Positions 45,075 through 52,122 of a DNA stretch of 64,000 nucleotides are shown in pieces; positions within the stretch are counted from its first letter, which is position 1; every line of letters begins with the position of its first letter. The position numbers and the translations under genes were made by a program. The DNA is from JBCAWW01 sp039024315 (GTDB lineage: Bacteria > Bacteroidota > Bacteroidia > J057). The notes below the pieces were generated by a model that ran no database searches, had not been told where the DNA came from, and saw only the letters and a program-made list of their open reading frames with translations. The DNA lies in contig JBCCQN010000008.1 in NCBI GenBank assembly GCA_039024315.1, positions 30,004-94,003 on the forward strand, in the 5' to 3' direction.

Positions 45075-45692
45075 TTATAAGTTTCCCAAGGGCAGCATTT
45101 GGGGCTGAAACTCCTCCCAATCAGCAGGATTCTGAACCGCCATTAGTAGGGCTGTCCCTTTGGATCTAAAGTGTCGAATGATACGAAAAATATTTTGAAC
45201 CCAGTTAGGGGCAAGGCCTTTGAGTGGCATATCCCATAAGATTATAGCTGGATTTAGCGGCTCAATCATCAAGACACTCAAAACCGCTTGCTCGCCACCG
45301 GAAAGCGTTCCCGCTAATTGAGCATGGCGTTCCTCGAAGAGGGGAAAAAGAGAAAGGAGTTCACTGTTTAAATTTTGACTAAGACGAAGGTGATCGCGCA
45401 CGCTGAGTTCAGGAAATATGGGTCTGTTTTCAGGAATCAAGGCCAAGCCTGCCTTTACGCGTTTTTCGGTGGGGAGGTCTTGGATTTCACTGCTGCGCAG
45501 AACGATTGCCCCTTTTACGGCTGCCTTAGTTTGTAGGCCCATAAGCGTACTCAAGAGACTGGACTTGCCGGAGGCAGCGGGCCCATAGAGGAGACATAGT
45601 TCTCCGGAGGATACAGCAAAATCCAACTCCTCAAAAAGCAGCTGACCTTCAAAGCTCAGGCTGAGGGCTCGTACTTCCAAAAGAGGAGTCAT
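45075..45692 (-). CDS. livF: LivF-type ABC transporter ATPase with changed Walker B
   Basis: The 205-residue protein has Walker A 'GPAASGKSS', signature 'LSGGEQ', and LivF hallmarks 'GLALIPENRPIFPELSVRDH' and 'GLAPNWVQNIF' (D-loop). The H-loop region is 'LLMAVQNP', as in LivF (VEQN). Walker B is 'IILWDMPLKG' where LivF normally has LLLDEPSLG: the catalytic Glu is Met. LivG, by contrast, is canonical, so the importer may have one consensus and one degenerate ATP site. The chain is about 30 residues shorter than usual. It starts 20 bp past the nuo terminator. A REP-like unit lies inside the frame at 45489-45506. Confidence 0.82.
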   Translation of the reverse strand: MTPLLEVRALSLSFEGQLLFEELDFAVSSGELCLLYGPAASGKSSLLSTLMGLQTKAAVKGAIVLRSSEIQDLPTEKRVKAGLALIPENRPIFPELSVRDHLRLSQNLNSELLSLFPLFEERHAQLAGTLSGGEQAVLSVLMIEPLNPAIILWDMPLKGLAPNWVQNIFRIIRHFRSKGTALLMAVQNPADWEEFQPQMLPLGNL

Positions 45693-45705
45693 GTGGGTAA
45701 GGACT

Positions 45706-45737
45706 AAAAAAAAGCGGCAAGCCTGAGGCTTACCGCT
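45706..45737 (-). terminator. Rho-independent terminator after nuoB
   Basis: An 11-bp stem, AGCGGCAAGCC (45713-45723) with GGCTTACCGCT (45727-45737), one mismatch and a 3-nt loop. On the minus strand eight to nine T residues follow. It separates nuoAB from livF, whose start is only 20 bp on. Confidence 0.88.
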
Positions 45738-45773
45738 ATATACAAAATTAATTTGTTCTGATCGATCGAGGAC

Positions 45774-46256
45774 TTAGTCCATCAATACAGAGTGCTCATC
45801 CACTACCTTCTTCTGGATAGTCTGCAGCGCATGAATAACCGCTTCTGGACGAGGAGGGCAGCCAGGAATGTAAACGTCAACCGGTAGGAAGTTATCTACC
45901 CCTTGTACTACTCCATAAACGCGATGCATACCACCAGTCGAGGCGCAGGCACCCATCGCGACACACCATTTAGGATCAGGCATCTGGTCCCAAATACGCT
46001 TGATCGCGTGCGACATTTTATAAGTACACCAACCAGCTACGATCATGAGATCAGCCTGACGAGGAGAAAAACGCATTACCTCACTACCAAAGCGAGAAAC
46101 GTCATACTTAGGGCCTGCAAAGGCCATCATCTCAATCGCACAGCAAGCTAGGCCCATCGGCATTGGCCACATAGCATTGGCGCGTGCCCAGTTAGTCACA
46201 AAATCCACCGTAGTGGTAAGATATCCTTGTTTAGCTAATGCTTTCTCTAAACCCAT
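45774..46256 (-). CDS. nuoB: NADH-quinone oxidoreductase subunit B
   Basis: The 160-residue protein holds the four ligands of iron-sulphur centre N2: adjacent C38-C39 ('MGLACCAIEMM'), C104 ('MGACAS') and C133 ('PGCPPRPE'). 'FVTNWARANAMWPMPMGLAC' and 'GWCTYKMSHAIKRIWDQMPD' are typical of the subunit. It passes electrons from the peripheral arm to quinone in complex I. nuoA ends 47 bp upstream. nuoC and nuoD, which often follow, are absent: a terminator and livF come next. The gene is complete. Confidence 0.95.
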   Translation of the reverse strand: MGLEKALAKQGYLTTTVDFVTNWARANAMWPMPMGLACCAIEMMAFAGPKYDVSRFGSEVMRFSPRQADLMIVAGWCTYKMSHAIKRIWDQMPDPKWCVAMGACASTGGMHRVYGVVQGVDNFLPVDVYIPGCPPRPEAVIHALQTIQKKVVDEHSVLMD

Positions 46257-46303
46257 AGTATTTTTCTAATATATACTAATCAACCTCGTCTTTCGATAAT
46301 TGT

Positions 46304-46684
46304 TTAGGACCATTCGAGGCCACCTTTTTTGTAGACATAAATATAGCCAACAAAAAGGATGAGCACGAATACTAACATCTCAAAAAACGGGAATAGGCTA
46401 CCAGTAATCTGAATCAATTGCTTGAACTGTACGGCCCAAGGGTACATGAAGACTACCTCGATATCAAATAAGATGAACAACATGGCAACGAGGTAAAACT
46501 TTACTTTAAAACGTTCGTGGGCGGTTCCTACTGGGTCCATACCACTCTCATATACCTGCTCTTTGATCGAGTCGGGGCGATAAGGTCCCAAAAGGCGGGA
46601 CAAAGAAGTAAGAAGGATCCCCACCACTATCGCAATGAGAATCAGGACGAAAATAGGAACATAGGAGATAATTCCGGCTTCCAT
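46304..46684 (-). CDS. nuoA: NADH-quinone oxidoreductase subunit A
   Basis: The 126-residue membrane protein has three TM segments. It carries the ND3/NuoA signatures 'RLLGPYRPDSIKEQVYESGM' (loop that contacts the quinone chamber), 'FKVKFYLVAMLFILFDIEVV' and 'FVGYIYVYKKGGLEW'. It anchors the peripheral arm of complex I to the membrane arm. The spacing to nuoB is 47 bp. A near-perfect promoter lies 25 bp before the ATG, and a terminator lies upstream of that, so this is the first gene of its operon. Confidence 0.95.
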   Translation of the reverse strand: MEAGIISYVPIFVLILIAIVVGILLTSLSRLLGPYRPDSIKEQVYESGMDPVGTAHERFKVKFYLVAMLFILFDIEVVFMYPWAVQFKQLIQITGSLFPFFEMLVFVLILFVGYIYVYKKGGLEWS

Positions 46685-46709
46685 AATCTAAATTGACAGA
46701 ATTTGAGGT

Positions 46710-46740
46710 CAAATATATTGACTATTCAGGGATATAAAAA
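46710..46740 (-). promoter_or_regulatory. Promoter of nuoA-nuoB
   Basis: On the minus strand TTTT (46740-46737), a 19-bp spacer and TATATTTG (46717-46710), a perfect TAnnTTTG box, 25 bp before the ATG at 46684. Spacing agrees with the Bacteroidota consensus. Confidence 0.6.
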
Positions 46741-46745
46741 AGAAA

Positions 46746-46770
46746 AGAGAAGCTAATGCCTCTCTTCTCT
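46746..46770 (-). terminator. Terminator after the 79-residue small protein
   Basis: AGAGAAG (46746-46752) pairs with CTTCTCT (46764-46770) across an 11-nt loop. A/T-rich runs flank both sides, so it could work in either direction. The stop of the small gene is at 46796. Confidence 0.6.
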
Positions 46771-46795
46771 ATTTTTTTGCATGGAACTAAATGAA

Positions 46796-47035
46796 TTAGT
46801 TCATGTTCACATCTTTCAGTTGCTCAATCTGAGCAATCATGCGGCTAAGCTTGCGGCTTTGGTACTCGCCTAAGTTGCGGATACCGACGCGCTCAGCCTC
46901 GTGGATCATGTCCAGTTTGTTACCAATTTCGCGAAATGACAACACAGAATTTTGGTTCGTTTTGTTGCGCACAATTTCGCGATTCAGGAAACTTTTAGTT
47001 ACCTGAAGTTTTGAGTGAAGCTCTTGAGAGGTCAT
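46796..47035 (-). CDS. Small conserved-looking protein of unknown function
   Basis: The 79-residue protein is helical and charged ('TSQELHSKLQVTKSFLNREI', 'SVLSFREIGNKLDMIHEAER', 'QSRKLSRMIAQIEQL'), with no TM segment, Cys pair or signal. I do not recognise the family. I accept it as real because it has a promoter with both elements upstream, a hairpin terminator downstream and no overlap with other genes. It is monocistronic between a 486-bp gene-free region and nuoA. Confidence 0.6.
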   Translation of the reverse strand: MTSQELHSKLQVTKSFLNREIVRNKTNQNSVLSFREIGNKLDMIHEAERVGIRNLGEYQSRKLSRMIAQIEQLKDVNMN

Positions 47036-47521
47036 AAATACTTTTTTGACAGACTAAACCTAATATCTGCTGCAAATTTAACAGCTAATGCGTTGTTTTC
47101 CAAGGATTAAACGCGATAAATTCACCTTTTGTTTAAAATAACTTAACGAAAACGATTACGATATAACATGATTTCACCATGTGTCTCGATTATGTTGCAA
47201 CATGCTTCGCACAAAGCAATTTTTGCAAGCTTTTTGGATACTACCAACGAACGAATCGCTCCAATTATTCTGACAACAAAGAAAATGAAGGTCACAATTT
47301 TATTGTGATTTTCTTGTTAGCACAAATCGATTGCTTTGCTTTTGCTGATAAAAGCTTTGCTTTTGCGACGATTTATTACTTGGATGCTGTTTTGAGTCAA
47401 AACTTTTGCCTACCCAACTCAATTCTTGCGCAGCAAACTATATAAAAAATGTACGCAAGCTTTGGCGATAAAAAGAATCGCTTTGATCGTAAGACTTTTT
47501 GTCAAAGCGCTCGCTCAGCTA
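47036..47521. other. 486-bp gene-free, AT-rich region with repeats and palindrome
   Basis: Besides the promoter of the small gene, it holds a perfect inverted repeat, TCACAATTTTATTGTGA (47292-47308), and a 13-bp direct repeat, GCTTTGCTTTTGC, at 47333-47345 and 47354-47366 (21-bp period). The open frame at 47179-47445 has no sign of being coding (no start context, biased composition). No tRNA or known RNA was recognised. Confidence 0.6.
47073..47103 (-). promoter_or_regulatory. Promoter of the small protein gene
   Basis: TTGG (47103-47100), a 19-bp spacer and the perfect -7 box TAAATTTG (47080-47073), 37 bp before the ATG at 47035. Both match the Bacteroidota pattern. Confidence 0.6.
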
Positions 47522-48103
47522 CTACTTAGCAAACTTCATCTTGTAATCTGCCGAGATCACCCCTTTGGTGATCTTGCTCAAACGCGGCTTGAGCATACGG
47601 CGACGGAGTTGAGATATATGATCTGTAAATAAGACCCCTTCGATATGGTCATATTCATGCTGCACGATGCGAGCCTTGATACCATCCAAGGTTTCTACGA
47701 TTTCCTTAAAGGCAACATCGTAATAACGGATCTTGATTACCGGCTTGCGAAACACATCTTCGCGGATATCTGGAATGCTCAAACATCCTTCTTCAAAAGC
47801 CCATTCCTTCCCTTCTTCTTCAAGGATCTCTGGATTGATAAAAACGCGTTTGAAGTCGCTTAGTCCTTCTTCTCCTTCAACAAAACCATCCATCGGAGAG
47901 CCATCTACCACAAATAAACGTAGATTAAGGTTGACCTGCGGCGCAGCTAAGCCAACACCATTGGCATTGTACATGGTCTCAAACATATTTTCGACCAATT
48001 GCTCTAACTCAGGATAATCCTTAGGTACATCCTGATTCTCATTTCTCAAACTATGGTGCCCGTATCCAACGATGGGTAAGATCATATTCTCCTCATTTTG
48101 CAT
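47522..48103 (-). CDS. def: Peptide deformylase
   Basis: The protein (193 residues from the ATG at 48103) has all three motifs: 'GVGLAAPQV' (49-57), 'EEGCLSIP' with metal ligand C107 and 'QHEYDH' with H149, E150 and H153. It removes the formyl group from the N-terminal Met of new proteins. The conserved start 'MILPIVGYG' lies at residue 7, so the ATG at 48085 is an equally good start; AGGAG sits before it. ruvX is 45 bp upstream on the same strand. The gene is complete and essential in most bacteria. Confidence 0.93.
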   Translation of the reverse strand: MQNEENMILPIVGYGHHSLRNENQDVPKDYPELEQLVENMFETMYNANGVGLAAPQVNLNLRLFVVDGSPMDGFVEGEEGLSDFKRVFINPEILEEEGKEWAFEEGCLSIPDIREDVFRKPVIKIRYYDVAFKEIVETLDGIKARIVQHEYDHIEGVLFTDHISQLRRRMLKPRLSKITKGVISADYKMKFAK

Positions 48104-48147
48104 TTAAGGGAGCGCAAATTTCTGATTTTCAGCTCATAAATGCAATC

Positions 48148-48558
48148 TTAGCCGCCTTGCATAAAATCCTGCAAAATCACTACCGCGCTGATCTCGTTGA
48201 CCAAGTGCTTGTCTTTGCGCTTCTTTTTCTTCAAACCACCTTCCAACATCGTTTGTTTGGCGATCTGAGAACTAAAACGTTCATCCACTAGATGTATTTT
48301 TATTTGAGGATAGGCCTTTTCTAGTTTGACTTTCAATTCACGGACTTCCTCGGTTACGTGGGAATCTGAGCCATCCATACGGGTGGGATAGCCCAAGACA
48401 ATCGCCTCGATCGCTTCCTTTTCGATTAACTCTTTGAGTTTATCGTCCAAGATGGCCGTATCAAAGCTCCCAATCCCCGTCGCTATGATCTGCATGGGAT
48501 CAGTCCAAGCTAGGCCGGTGCGCTTAGCGCCATAATCGATGGCAATGATTCTAGGCAT
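48148..48558 (-). CDS. ruvX: Putative pre-16S rRNA nuclease / RuvX (YqgF family) with a changed Asp
   Basis: The 136-residue protein has RNase-H-fold signatures: 'RIIAIDYGAKRTGLAWTD' with the first catalytic Asp, 'EAIVLGYPTRMDGSDSHV' and 'IHLVDERFSSQIA' with the Glu. The last motif, normally D-x-x-(A/S)-A with a catalytic Asp, reads 'LVNEISAVVILQDFM', so Asn (codon AAC) stands in the Asp position. YqgF helps mature 16S rRNA. Activity may be reduced, or the adjacent Glu may stand in. The sensor kinase stop lies 8 bp before the start and def follows after 45 bp. Confidence 0.85.
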   Translation of the reverse strand: MPRIIAIDYGAKRTGLAWTDPMQIIATGIGSFDTAILDDKLKELIEKEAIEAIVLGYPTRMDGSDSHVTEEVRELKVKLEKAYPQIKIHLVDERFSSQIAKQTMLEGGLKKKKRKDKHLVNEISAVVILQDFMQGG

Positions 48559-48566
48559 AGAGGAGT

Positions 48567-49772
48567 TTATTTCGGCAGCAATATCCTAAAAGTTGTGCCT
48601 TTTCCCACTTCAGATTGTTTGACAAAGATTTTTCCTTGGTGATATTCCTCCACGATCCGCTTGGTCAAGCTTAAGCCCAGCCCCCAGCCTCGCTTCTTGG
48701 TGGTAAAACCCGGCTCAAATACTTTTTTAAACTGCCCCTTAGCGATGCCTTTGCCTGTGTCCGTAACATCGATAAAGTATTGCCCCCCTTTTTCACCAGC
48801 ATCAAGAATGATTTTCCCTTCCTTGCTTTTGCTTTGAATCGCGTCCAGAGCGTTTTTAAGTAGGTTTTCAATTACCCAATCAAAAAGTTGCGGGTTGACC
48901 TGCAGCTTGCTGTCGAGGGCAATCTGATTATTAACATCCAAGGTTATACCACCGCGAACTGTCATCCGCTTTTTGAGGTAATCGGCTGAGCGATCCAGCA
49001 CTTTTTTGAGGCTTACCTCGATCAATTCTGGTTGTGAACCTATCTTCGAGAAACGCTCAGCAATAATCTCCAGACGGTGCACATCTCGCGCCATCTCATC
49101 GACTAGCTGACTTTCTTCGGGTTTATCTTCCGCTTTGAGTTTCAGCAATTCAATCCAAGCCATAAGGCTAGAGACAGGCGTTCCCAGCTGATGGGCCGTC
49201 TCCCTCGCCAATCCAACCCAGACTTTGTTTTGCTCATTGCGCTTCGCGATGGCATAACTAGCAAAAACGATCCCAATAAAAACGAGGACCAGCAACAATT
49301 GAAAGATAGGGAACCACCGTAATTGCTGTACTACGAAGGATTCACCGTAATAAACATATTTGAAGCTACCCGGTGTGTACTCTACTTCAATGGGCTCATG
49401 CACTTTCGCAAAAGACTCCAAATAAGAACGAACTTGTTCTTTATTATTCAGGTCAATGTCTAGGTTGGCGATTTCCACGTCAGACAAATTTTCCAAATCG
49501 CCTACCATGATGATGGGCACCAAGGTATTGTTGTCAATCACCAGATTACTCATCACAAATTGCAAGAGCTCACTGCCCGTACCCGGGGCATCCGGATCAG
49601 TGGTGGTACCTACGACATCTATGGCTTTTCCATACAGCTCCGCTGAACGCCTTTCTCCCTCCATCAATTTCGAGGCGAGATAATTGGAGTACATCAGCGA
49701 GCCTGCTACAATCAGCAAGGCAACGCCATAGATCAAAAGGCGCGTCAACAGACGAGTTTCAAATCCAAACAT
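48567..49772 (-). CDS. Membrane-bound sensor histidine kinase
   Basis: The 401-residue protein has two membrane segments (about 10-30 and 155-175) with a 125-residue extracytoplasmic sensor domain between them. The H-box is 'ARETAHQLGTPVSSLMAWIE', the variant HQLGTP type, with His near 195. HATPase motifs are 'NLLKNALDA', 'DTGKGIAKG' and 'GWGLGLSLTKRIVEEY'. No receiver is fused and no regulator gene is next to it, so the partner is elsewhere. ruvX begins 8 bp after its stop. A palindrome, CCTAAGCTTAGG (49816-49827), lies about 45 bp before the ATG. Confidence 0.9.
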   Translation of the reverse strand: MFGFETRLLTRLLIYGVALLIVAGSLMYSNYLASKLMEGERRSAELYGKAIDVVGTTTDPDAPGTGSELLQFVMSNLVIDNNTLVPIIMVGDLENLSDVEIANLDIDLNNKEQVRSYLESFAKVHEPIEVEYTPGSFKYVYYGESFVVQQLRWFPIFQLLLVLVFIGIVFASYAIAKRNEQNKVWVGLARETAHQLGTPVSSLMAWIELLKLKAEDKPEESQLVDEMARDVHRLEIIAERFSKIGSQPELIEVSLKKVLDRSADYLKKRMTVRGGITLDVNNQIALDSKLQVNPQLFDWVIENLLKNALDAIQSKSKEGKIILDAGEKGGQYFIDVTDTGKGIAKGQFKKVFEPGFTTKKRGWGLGLSLTKRIVEEYHQGKIFVKQSEVGKGTTFRILLPK

Positions 49773-49879
49773 TCAGTTTTATTGGTTGCAGGCTTGGAGA
49801 GTCGAATTTTTGAATCCTAAGCTTAGGCCTTTCGATTCAACAACTCAGAAATTCACGAAATCAACAATTCATCTCCAAG

Positions 49880-51055
49880 CTACTCTTTTTCTTTTGGCTC
49901 CCAAAGGCATTCTAATGCCTCTACCGAACGTGCCCAGCTAAAAATGCTCAAAATCTTTTGTCTGCCGCTTTCGCCCATTTGGGTAGCCTGTTCTGGCTGA
50001 GCAAGCAAGTCTAAAACCGCTTCCGCCAATTCTTCGCTACTATCTCCCAAACGTATTTCTTCGCCGGCTGTTGCCCCGATCGCATTATTGACCAAAGTGG
50101 TGGTTACGCAAGGTCTTGCCATGGAGAGGGCTTCAAGGATTTTGTTTTGCTGACCGCTGCCGGTCTTGAGGGGAGCGATAAAGATTTGCCCTTGGGCGTA
50201 GGCTTCTCGTATATCCGCTAACCAACCCGAAACTTTGATGCGCGGATCCTCCCCTAGCCTTTGGATTTCTTTGGTAGGACGCGCGCCAGCAAGCAACAAC
50301 TTTGCTTCCGGTCTTTTGGCCCAGATCAGGGGCATGATTTCGTTTACCAACCATACCGCTGCTCGTACATTGGGGAAGTAGCCAAGATTCCCGACAAATA
50401 CGAGTTCATATGCTGCCTTGTATTCAGGCATGGGCTTGAAGTAGTCCACCTGCACCCCATTGGGTAAGATAGCCACTTTTTCACGACTAGGAAAAGGCAA
50501 ATGAGCTCTATCCTGCTCCGAAATGATGCTGTGATGGGCAAAGCGATCGGCCAATAAACTTTCGTACTGAGCCAATTTCTTGGCTTCCCAGCGCCAGATG
50601 AATTTTCCCCAACCACTGGCTTCGGCTTGCCGCTGGATTTGCACCGAAAAGCAATCCATATAATCCAAGGTGGCAGGCCCTTCATAACCTTCGACATAGG
50701 GAGCCATCCGCAGGAGTTGGCAATAGAGGTGGTCGGCTTTTTCTTCGGTGATGATTTGGTGGATTTTCCGCTTGATCGCGGAACGATAAAACCAAGCCGC
50801 CATCAGCGGCAACTCACTTCCCAAAGCTCTTAATAGCCGAAAAGGCAAGCCTATTTTGGATAAAGGAAATAGCTCAATACGTTGGCAATATTGTTGCATC
50901 TCGCGCATTGCCGTCTCGTCCACGCGTTCCTCGAAGAGGCTACACAAAACAATCTCATGTCGCTGCGAAAGCTCCCGGATCTGATGATAGATTCGTAACT
51001 TGTCGCCCTTTTCCAAAGGGTAGGGAAAACGAGATGTGAGGATAACCAACTTCAT
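49880..51055 (-). CDS. Family 4-like glycosyltransferase
   Basis: The 391-residue protein has the GT-B layout. The N-terminal Rossmann half is 'MKLVILTSRFPYPLEKGDKL', 'LFEERVDETAMREMQQYCQR' and 'ADRFAHHSIISEQDRAHLPF'. The linker holds 'VAILPNGVQVDYFKP'. The nucleotide-sugar-binding half has 'LVFVGNLGYFPNVRAAVWLV', 'FIAPLKTGSGQQNKILEALS' and 'MARPCVTTTLVNNAIGATAG'. It should move a sugar from a nucleotide donor to a glycan or lipid. The acceptor is unknown. A perfect -7 box lies 7 nt before the start, and proB is transcribed away 26 bp upstream. Confidence 0.88.
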   Translation of the reverse strand: MKLVILTSRFPYPLEKGDKLRIYHQIRELSQRHEIVLCSLFEERVDETAMREMQQYCQRIELFPLSKIGLPFRLLRALGSELPLMAAWFYRSAIKRKIHQIITEEKADHLYCQLLRMAPYVEGYEGPATLDYMDCFSVQIQRQAEASGWGKFIWRWEAKKLAQYESLLADRFAHHSIISEQDRAHLPFPSREKVAILPNGVQVDYFKPMPEYKAAYELVFVGNLGYFPNVRAAVWLVNEIMPLIWAKRPEAKLLLAGARPTKEIQRLGEDPRIKVSGWLADIREAYAQGQIFIAPLKTGSGQQNKILEALSMARPCVTTTLVNNAIGATAGEEIRLGDSSEELAEAVLDLLAQPEQATQMGESGRQKILSIFSWARSVEALECLWEPKEKE

Positions 51056-51062
51056 GCCCTGC

Positions 51063-51070
51063 CAAAGCTA
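51063..51070 (-). promoter_or_regulatory. Perfect -7 box 7 nt before the glycosyltransferase
   Basis: TAGCTTTG on the minus strand, then GCAGGGC and the ATG at 51055. The whole divergent gap to proB is 26 bp, so any proB promoter must overlap it or lie inside the glycosyltransferase gene. Confidence 0.45.
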
Positions 51071-51081
51071 GGAAAATTGCC

Positions 51082-52116
51082 ATGAAAAAACCGATCCTAA
51101 TCCTAAAGCTTGGTACTGCGGCCATCACTCGAGCCGATGGCACGCCCGACGAACCGGTAATGGTCGATGTCGCAAGGCAAGTCGCAAAGCTGCATCAGGA
51201 TTATCATATTGCTATTGTCTCCTCAGGGGCTGTAGGCATGGGCAGGCAGTTTATCCGTGGTTTCAGTGGCAAGATCAGTGAGCGAAAAGCAGCGGCTGCG
51301 ATTGGCAATCCCATCCTCATCAATAAATACGCCCAGTTTTTTGCGCCTTATGGGATTAATCTCGCCCTGAGTCTCTGTGAACGCCAGCATTTTTCCCAGC
51401 GCAATCAGTTCCTACAATTAAGAGAGACTTTTGAGACTCTTTGGGCCCAAGATATCATCCCAGTCGCCAACGAAAATGATGTTGTCAGTAATCTAGAACT
51501 ACGCTTTTCTGACAATGATGAACTGGCGACGCTTTTGGCGGTAGGTTTGGGTGCAGACAAATTGCTTCTCGGTACTTCAGTGCCAGGCTTATATAACCGC
51601 GAAGGCAAGGTGGTCAAGGAGATCGCCAACTTTGATGAAGAAGTGCTCGGCTTAGCCAATAAAACCAAATCCTCCAGTGGCCTTGGCGGCATGATTTCTA
51701 AACTTACTTTTGCGCGTCTGGCTAGTCGAATGGGGATAGAAGTGATGATATTTGGCGCGCGGGAAAATGATGGCATTATCCTCGCTGCTGAAGGCAAGAC
51801 CGGCACTCGTTGTCTGGCCCAAACTTCCTCGCTTTCGGCCCGCATGAAATGGATCGCCAGTAGTAGTCTGGTTGCGGGCAGAGTGATTGTAGACGCCGGT
51901 GCTCGCAAAGCCCTCGAAAATCGTAACAGTCTTCTGGCCGTTGGCGTAGAAGAAATTCCTTTTCCCTTTGATAAGGGGGAAGTATTTGAAGTGTGCGTGG
52001 AAAATCAGTCTCCTTTTGCCCTAGGTAGAGCTCGGATCAATTCCCAAGCACTCCAAGATCAGGCCAAGGCCCATGATCTTATCCTCGCCCACGCAGACGA
52101 AATTGTTTTACTGTAA
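51082..52116 (+). CDS. proB: Glutamate 5-kinase
   Basis: The 344-residue protein has the amino-acid kinase fold: 'ILILKLGTAAITRADG', 'IAIVSSGAVGMGRQFI', 'IPVANENDVVSNLELRFSDN' (substrate pocket) and 'SSSGLGGMISKLTFARLASR' (family loop GGMxxK). A C-terminal PUA domain (about 265-344, 'GRVIVDAGARKALENRNSLL') is present, as in long ProB. It phosphorylates glutamate in the first step of proline synthesis and is normally feedback inhibited by proline. proA follows after 6 bp. Confidence 0.95.
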   Translation: MKKPILILKLGTAAITRADGTPDEPVMVDVARQVAKLHQDYHIAIVSSGAVGMGRQFIRGFSGKISERKAAAAIGNPILINKYAQFFAPYGINLALSLCERQHFSQRNQFLQLRETFETLWAQDIIPVANENDVVSNLELRFSDNDELATLLAVGLGADKLLLGTSVPGLYNREGKVVKEIANFDEEVLGLANKTKSSSGLGGMISKLTFARLASRMGIEVMIFGARENDGIILAAEGKTGTRCLAQTSSLSARMKWIASSSLVAGRVIVDAGARKALENRNSLLAVGVEEIPFPFDKGEVFEVCVENQSPFALGRARINSQALQDQAKAHDLILAHADEIVLL

Positions 52117-52122
52117 ACCGTC

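Noticed and set aside
47179..47445. 88-residue open frame in the 486-bp gap
   Set aside because: Repeated Phe/Ala/Cys text follows the DNA repeats, there is no promoter in frame, and no family resemblance is seen.
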